Shown here piece by piece: positions 60,150 through 64,000 of a stretch of DNA of 64,000 nucleotides (its first letter is position 1; each line of letters opens with the position of its first letter). Both the position numbers and the translations under genes were made by a program. This stretch comes from Sneathiella litorea (GTDB taxonomy: Bacteria > Pseudomonadota > Alphaproteobacteria > Sneathiellales > Sneathiellaceae). Location of the stretch: contig NZ_WTUW01000002.1 in NCBI RefSeq assembly GCF_009882915.1, forward strand, positions 1,179,874 to 1,243,873, given 5' to 3'. The notes beneath the pieces were generated by a model that was given only the letters and a program-made list of their open reading frames with translations, made no database searches and was not told the origin of the DNA.

Positions 60150-61700
60150 ATGAGTTGGGAAAAAGAAGCCGAAGAAATAAAAAGAATGCGCATTGCGGCG
60201 AAGGCCCAAGGAGGGGAAGAGGCCATCAAATCCCAGCATGCGAAAGGTCGCCTTACCATCAGGGAGCGGATTAGCGGCATTCTGGATAACGAAAGCTTTC
60301 AGGAACAAGGACGGATAGCGGGTTCGGCAGAACGGGACCAAAATGGCAATATCACGGATTTCTCTCCTGCCAACTATATTACCGGCCTAGGGACAATTGA
60401 CGGCAGACGTGTGGCAATCGGCGGTGAGGATTTTACGCTGAAGGGTGGCTCTCCCAACGCTGCCGGTCTTCGCAAGAGTGTCTTTGCAGAAGAACTAGCC
60501 TCCCAGTACAAGGTACCGCTTGTCAGGATGCTGGAAGGCGGCGGTGGCAGTGTTGCCAAAGGCAAAGGCGGCGGTACAGTCGGTAGTCCCGCCTACGAAA
60601 AACCAAGATTCCTCTCAATTGCTAAACTGCTTGGCGAAGTCCCGGTCGCCTCCGCCGCTTTAGGGCCCGTGGCCGGTTTCCCCGCAGCGCGTTTCGCCGC
60701 CTCGCATTTTTCAGTAATGACACGTGACACAGCCCAGCTTTTGATTGCCGGTCCGGCATTGGTTGAACGCGCGTTAAATATCAAGATTACCAAAGAAGAA
60801 CTCGGTGGCGCGCAGATCCATAGCCGAAATGCCGTTGCCGCCAATATCGCAACGGATGAAGCGGATGCATTTTCGCAAATCCGGCGCTTCCTAAGCTTCC
60901 TTCCCAACAATGTCTGGGAATTGGCGGCACGGCAAAAATCAAATGATCCTGTGGACAGGGTGGAAGAAGAGTTGCTCAGCATTGTCCCGAAGAACCGGCG
61001 CCTTCCCTTTAAAATACGAAACCTGATCCAGATGGTCGTTGACCGGGACAGCTTCTTTGAGATGGGCAAGAATTACGGCCGCGGCCTACTTACCGGCTTT
61101 GCCCGCCTTAACGGACAATCTGTCGGCGTAATAGCTAACGATAGCCTTTATTATGCTGGCGCCATGGGGGCGGATGCCGCGCAAAAGGTCCGCCGGTTTA
61201 TCGAACTTTGCGACACTTTCCATATTCCGATCGTCAATTTCACGGACGAGCCAGGTTTTATGATCGGCCCGGATTCTGAAAAGGACGGCACCATCAAGTT
61301 CGGCACCTCAGCAGTTGCTGCAGCTGTCATGTCTGTGGTTCCCTGGGCAACAGTAATTGTAAAGAAAGCTTTTGGCGTCGCCGCGGCGGCACATTTCAGC
61401 GAGAATGGCTATGTTCTCGCCTGGCCTAGCGCAGAGATGGGACCCCTTCCCGTCGAAGGCGGAGTAGCTGTTGCCTATCGCCGACAACTGGCAGAGGCGG
61501 AGAATCCGGAAAAACTGAGAGCTGAACTCGAAGAACAGCTCGCAGCGCAACAATCCCCCTTCCCGCGCGCAGAAAGCTTCAGCGTACATGACATTATTGA
61601 TCCAAGGGAGACCCGCCCTGCGCTCTGTCAGTGGGTCGACTGGATTCAACCCCAACTCGAATGTCTTAAGGGACCCGTGAGCTTTTCCTTCCGCCCCTAA
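60150..61700 (+). CDS. Acyl-CoA carboxylase carboxyltransferase subunit (orphan)
   Basis: This 516-residue protein has both crotonase-like halves of the biotin-dependent carboxyltransferases. The first half carries AIGGEDFTLKGGSPNAAGLRKSVFAEELA and MLEGGGGSVAKGKGGGT. The second contains NFTDEPGFMIGPDSEKDG and AHFSENGYVLAWPSAEMGPLPVEGG, a variant of the oxyanion-hole and biotin-tunnel region. Length and order match propionyl/methylcrotonyl-CoA carboxylase beta. No biotin carboxylase or biotin carrier gene is adjacent, so a partner must be encoded elsewhere, or the protein has another use. Confidence 0.85.
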   Translation: MSWEKEAEEIKRMRIAAKAQGGEEAIKSQHAKGRLTIRERISGILDNESFQEQGRIAGSAERDQNGNITDFSPANYITGLGTIDGRRVAIGGEDFTLKGGSPNAAGLRKSVFAEELASQYKVPLVRMLEGGGGSVAKGKGGGTVGSPAYEKPRFLSIAKLLGEVPVASAALGPVAGFPAARFAASHFSVMTRDTAQLLIAGPALVERALNIKITKEELGGAQIHSRNAVAANIATDEADAFSQIRRFLSFLPNNVWELAARQKSNDPVDRVEEELLSIVPKNRRLPFKIRNLIQMVVDRDSFFEMGKNYGRGLLTGFARLNGQSVGVIANDSLYYAGAMGADAAQKVRRFIELCDTFHIPIVNFTDEPGFMIGPDSEKDGTIKFGTSAVAAAVMSVVPWATVIVKKAFGVAAAAHFSENGYVLAWPSAEMGPLPVEGGVAVAYRRQLAEAENPEKLRAELEEQLAAQQSPFPRAESFSVHDIIDPRETRPALCQWVDWIQPQLECLKGPVSFSFRP

Positions 61701-61772
61701 ACCATTTACCTCCGTTGGTGGCTTTGTTAAAATCAGGCGCCCATAGCACAATAAAATGAGGAACGACATATC

Positions 61773-62411
61773 ATGACGGCAGCATTAAAAGTAAAAATCG
61801 ATGGTTGGGAAAATGGCGGGACTATCCCGGGTAAATTCGCCTTCGGTGTGCCTGCCGCAGAAGGACATGTCGCACTTAGCGATAACAAAAGCCCGGCGAT
61901 CACCTGGTCCGATGTTCCTGAAGGGACCAAGTCCTTCGCAATCATCTGTCATGATCCGGATGTCCCCTCCTCCGGTGAAGACGTCAATCAGGAAGGAAAG
62001 ACAGTTCCGGCAGATCTCCCACGTGTTGATTTTTATCACTGGGTTCAGGTTGATATACCTATGGAGTATACTAACCTCGCAGAAGGAGAAATCAGCGACG
62101 GGATAACAGCCAAAGGCAAAGCACCCGGCAAGCGCTCCTATGGCGTCACCGGTATCAATAACTATACTGACTGGTTCGCAGACGATCCAGATATGGCGGG
62201 GAACTATGGCGGATATGACGGCCCGTGCCCGCCCTGGAATGACAGTATCATTCATCACTATCATTTCACGGTTTATGCGCTGGATGTGGAAAGTCTCGGC
62301 CTGTCGGGTATTTTTGGCGGTCCAGAGGCGCTCTCAGCAATGGAAGGTCATATTCTTGCAAGCGGATCTTACGTCGGCACCTATAGCCTTAACCCGGATG
62401 TTCCGGCCTAA
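61773..62411 (+). CDS. YbhB/YbcL-family PEBP (Raf-kinase-inhibitor-like) protein
   Basis: This 212-residue protein has the phosphatidylethanolamine-binding fold. IPGKFAFGVPAAEGHVALSDNKSPAITWSDVPEGTKSFAIICHDPDVPS includes the ligand-site DPDxPS motif, and the second signature is in GYDGPCPPWNDSIIHHYHFTVYALD. There is no signal peptide, so it is cytoplasmic. It is a little longer than E. coli YbhB (158 residues) because of an insertion containing YHWVQVDIPMEYTNL and GITAKGKAPGKRSYG. Its function in bacteria is unclear. It is separated by 72 bases from the carboxyltransferase gene. Confidence 0.88.
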   Translation: MTAALKVKIDGWENGGTIPGKFAFGVPAAEGHVALSDNKSPAITWSDVPEGTKSFAIICHDPDVPSSGEDVNQEGKTVPADLPRVDFYHWVQVDIPMEYTNLAEGEISDGITAKGKAPGKRSYGVTGINNYTDWFADDPDMAGNYGGYDGPCPPWNDSIIHHYHFTVYALDVESLGLSGIFGGPEALSAMEGHILASGSYVGTYSLNPDVPA

Positions 62412-62589
62412 CGCAATATTGCTGTTTACGGCACCTAAACCGGTGCATTCACTTATATTTTTCGCGGTATATCCTTTTAAAATAAAATAGGAAAAGGATT
62501 TTCATTGCCTTGAAAGTAGGGTCCTAAAACGGCTTGTTTCGCTTTCCCATGCCAACGCAAGAACTTTTAAACGCGAACAAACTTAGCAA

Positions 62590-62922
62590 GATGTCTTCGG
62601 CGCTTATCTCGGCCCAGCTGCCACCCTGCAACTCATAGAAGGGAAGAAACAGCGCGGTGATGGCGATATCATTAAGGCTGTTATCTGTATTTGCGACCTA
62701 AGCGGCTCCAGCACGCTTGCCAACCCACTCTCACAATGGCCAGCCGATAGCAGGACCTGGCCAAGACGCTCAATGCAAGCCTGTTGATATCATCCGCGAT
62801 TGCTGATCACCTCCCGAATAACTGGCAGCGGTTCCCACAACAAACCGTTCCGGGGCTTAAATATCCGATTGACGTATTTATGCCCGCTCGGTCAACGCAA
62901 GACGTATCGCTAGCCCGATAAA
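62590..62922 (+). pseudogene. Remnant of a class III adenylate/guanylate cyclase
   Basis: Two reading frames with cyclase-like sequence are seen in a stretch that otherwise codes for nothing. Frame 1 (62590-62787) reads DVFGAYLGPAATLQLIEG, KKQRGDGDIIKAVICICDLSGSSTLAN, matching the entry to the catalytic domain. Frame 2 (from about 62748) reads DLAKTLNASLLISSAIADHLP and ends in VPGLKYPIDVFMP, matching the C-terminal end. About 120 residues of catalytic core are missing between them, and stops lie just upstream of each frame. The 3' end runs into the C-terminus of lysE on the other strand. It is a decayed gene with an internal deletion and frameshift. Confidence 0.72.
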
Positions 62923-63510
62923 TATTGTTCCCGATATCCGCGAGACCCATTTGGCTGTTCCCGGCCGTTGCAGCAGAAGCCGCCCCGCGCCGCCGGAAAA
63001 GAGGCCAACACCGCCATTACAGAGCAAACCCGTTAAATTGAACAGGAGACCCAAAATCAGAATTTGCAGAGCGATAGAACCTGCGTCGATGGACACAAAC
63101 TGCGGCAAGAAGGCGATAAAAAAGAGCGCGACTTTGGGATTAATTATATTAGTAAGCATGCCGCGACGAAAAACAATGATCATATCAGCCGTCTTCACAT
63201 GTGGCCGGCTGAGATCTCCACCGCGCGCCGAAAAGCTGCGGATTCCAATCCACAAGAGATAAGCCGCGCCCGCAAAACGCAGGACATCGAACGCAAGCTC
63301 GGATGTCTTGAAAATTGCCGTGACACCAATGATCGCCAGCAGTACATGAACCAAGGAGCCAGCGGAAATACCCAGCGCTGCCACCACACCGGCGCGAGGT
63401 CCTTGCTTGAGGCCGCTCGCAGTCGTGAAGAGCATGTCTGGTCCAGGCGTCAGATTAAGCGCCAGCCCGGAAAGAATAAATAAACCCAGCGCTCCCGGCT
63501 CAATCAACAT
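62878..63510 (-). CDS. LysE-family translocator
   Basis: This inner-membrane exporter has about 210 residues and six hydrophobic segments. The N-terminal GALGLFILSGLALNLTPGPDMLFTT with its NLTPGPD is the LysE/RhtB signature, and FRRGMLTNIINPKVALFFIAFLPQFV carries the NPK motif. The start at 63510 follows GAGG by 8 bases; the frame to 63582 adds only an unsupported tail. Members export amino acids or homoserine lactones. The stop region overlaps the cyclase remnant on the opposite strand. Confidence 0.9.
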   Translation of the reverse strand: MLIEPGALGLFILSGLALNLTPGPDMLFTTASGLKQGPRAGVVAALGISAGSLVHVLLAIIGVTAIFKTSELAFDVLRFAGAAYLLWIGIRSFSARGGDLSRPHVKTADMIIVFRRGMLTNIINPKVALFFIAFLPQFVSIDAGSIALQILILGLLFNLTGLLCNGGVGLFSGGAGRLLLQRPGTAKWVSRISGTIFIGLAIRLALTERA

Positions 63511-63511
63511 T

Positions 63512-63703
63512 TCAGGTGCCTCGCAAGACGTCCGGCCTAACCACGGCCTGCGCGACAAGCATCTGGTTCTTATTGGGATCAAACGTCGCAGAGGGAGAGC
63601 CGTACAGTATATATCCTTCCGCGAGGGCCTTGCTCACCCGAACACAGAAGTCATGCGTATCTTCGCCCGTCAACAATCGGTAGTCAGGTTTTTCTTCAGC
63701 CAT
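63512..63703 (-). CDS. DUF1737 small protein
   Basis: This 63-residue protein has the DUF1737 domain in full: PDYRLLTGEDTHDFCVRVSKALAEGYILYGSPSATFDP, then QMLVAQAVV. The fold is a small compact domain of unknown function. The ATG at 63703 follows GTGAGG six bases upstream; the frame begins at 63715 with a non-ATG codon. The gene ends one base before lysE starts, so the two are translated as an operon. Confidence 0.85.
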   Translation of the reverse strand: MAEEKPDYRLLTGEDTHDFCVRVSKALAEGYILYGSPSATFDPNKNQMLVAQAVVRPDVLRGT

Positions 63704-63725
63704 TCGTCGCCTCACACCTCAATAA

Positions 63726-64000
63726 CTAAATGGTCTTTCTTCGTTCCCTTATCAGGAGAAGAACGCCAAGGCCAAAACATACAACACCAGCAATCAGATA
63801 GGGAATTCTCAGGGGCTCTACATTTCGTCGCAGGGAAATCGCCCCGCTAATAACCTTGGCCTTATCCGGTATAATCCGCCAATCCAACACATAATCGCCG
63901 GGCGCGGGAACCGCAAATGTTTTAAGAACCTGTTCCAAATTTTTTGTCGCATATTCCGGGGTGTTGTCTTCACGTTTATCCCGTTGCTGCCCCTCTGCTG
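63726..64000 (-). CDS. C-terminus of a membrane protein, 5' end beyond window
   Basis: The frame is open to the right edge with no start. About 91 residues are visible: a charged stretch (REDNTPEYATKNLEQVLKTFAVPAPGDYVLDWRIIPD), a segment KAKVISGAISLRRNVEPL, then one hydrophobic segment LRIPYLIAGVVCFGLGVLLLI and a basic tail (RERRKTI). This looks like an outer-side domain followed by a C-terminal membrane anchor. I do not recognise the family. It lies 10 bases after the DUF1737 upstream region on the same strand. Confidence 0.65.
   Translation of the reverse strand, partial: AEGQQRDKREDNTPEYATKNLEQVLKTFAVPAPGDYVLDWRIIPDKAKVISGAISLRRNVEPLRIPYLIAGVVCFGLGVLLLIRERRKTI

Noticed and set aside
60593-61069. 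Antisense 158-residue frame in the carboxyltransferase gene
   Set aside because: Shadow of the strongly conserved plus-strand gene.
61785-62264. Antisense 159-residue frame in the PEBP-family gene
   Set aside because: Shadow frame; the plus-strand protein has the family motifs.
1-64000. tRNA, rRNA, CRISPR, insertion sequence, integrase or prophage
   Set aside because: No T-loop-like word, long direct repeats, transposase or recombinase motifs were seen in any gap; all gaps are short except those described.

Overview
This window reads as ordinary, densely packed chromosome from a motile alphaproteobacterium with roughly balanced base composition. The strongest taxonomic clues are the paired flagellin regulators FlbT and FlaF around short flagellins, the DUF1217 flagellar protein, small alphaproteobacterial families (DUF6460, DUF4389, DUF1737), HspQ, and a ChoXWV-type betaine importer. 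A marine or host-associated Rhodospirillales/Sneathiella-like organism would fit, but genus is inference. I found no rRNA, tRNA, CRISPR array, integrase, transposase or prophage gene. || Layout: 0-6.3 kb has a truncated thioredoxin-fold isomerase, a tungstate ABC importer (tupBCA), and a glycerol-3-phosphate module (glpR, glpD) followed by a DMT exporter. 6.5-11.2 kb has an orphan DegT-like PLP enzyme, an acyl-CoA synthetase, hspQ and a zinc alcohol dehydrogenase. 11.2-15.9 kb is a complete branched-chain amino-acid-type ABC importer (livGFHMK order). 16.2-18.5 kb is a chemoreceptor. 18.7-28.4 kb is a mixed metabolic stretch (class II aldolase, periplasmic MsrA, DMT exporter, HD protein, second isomerase, OYE flavoprotein, pirin, SDR, MFS, an unknown protein). 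28.6-31.1 kb holds two overlapping MFS transporters. 31.2-40.7 kb centres on glycine betaine/choline: import by ChoX/ChoW/ChoV and use as methyl donor by a betaine-homocysteine methyltransferase, with a class V aminotransferase, GST, MBL hydrolase, CDP-alcohol phosphatidyltransferase and OsmC around it. 40.7-41.6 kb is an unusual Nfu protein with two NifU-like domains. 41.7-50.3 kb looks like a catabolic and uptake island: cyclase-family hydrolase, MFS, class II aldolase, acyl-CoA dehydrogenase, an IclR regulator and a divergently read TAXI-TRAP transporter. 50.4-55.5 kb has an AsmA-like protein, a TetR regulator with a clear palindromic operator, the two-subunit 2-oxoacid:ferredoxin oxidoreductase and a DksA-type protein. 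55.9-59.9 kb is a flagellin locus (flbT, flagellin, DUF1217, flagellin, flaF) with a clear sigma-54 promoter. 60.1-64.0 kb has an orphan carboxyltransferase, a PEBP-family protein, the decayed remains of a class III adenylate cyclase, a LysE exporter, DUF1737 and the C-terminus of a membrane protein leaving the window. || No obviously new multi-gene system stands out. The items most worth a second look are the cysteine-less first NifU domain, the cyclase remnant, the sigma-54 and stem-loop asymmetry between the two flagellins, the HD protein with a possible oxygenase-type metal site, and the orphan DegT-like enzyme.
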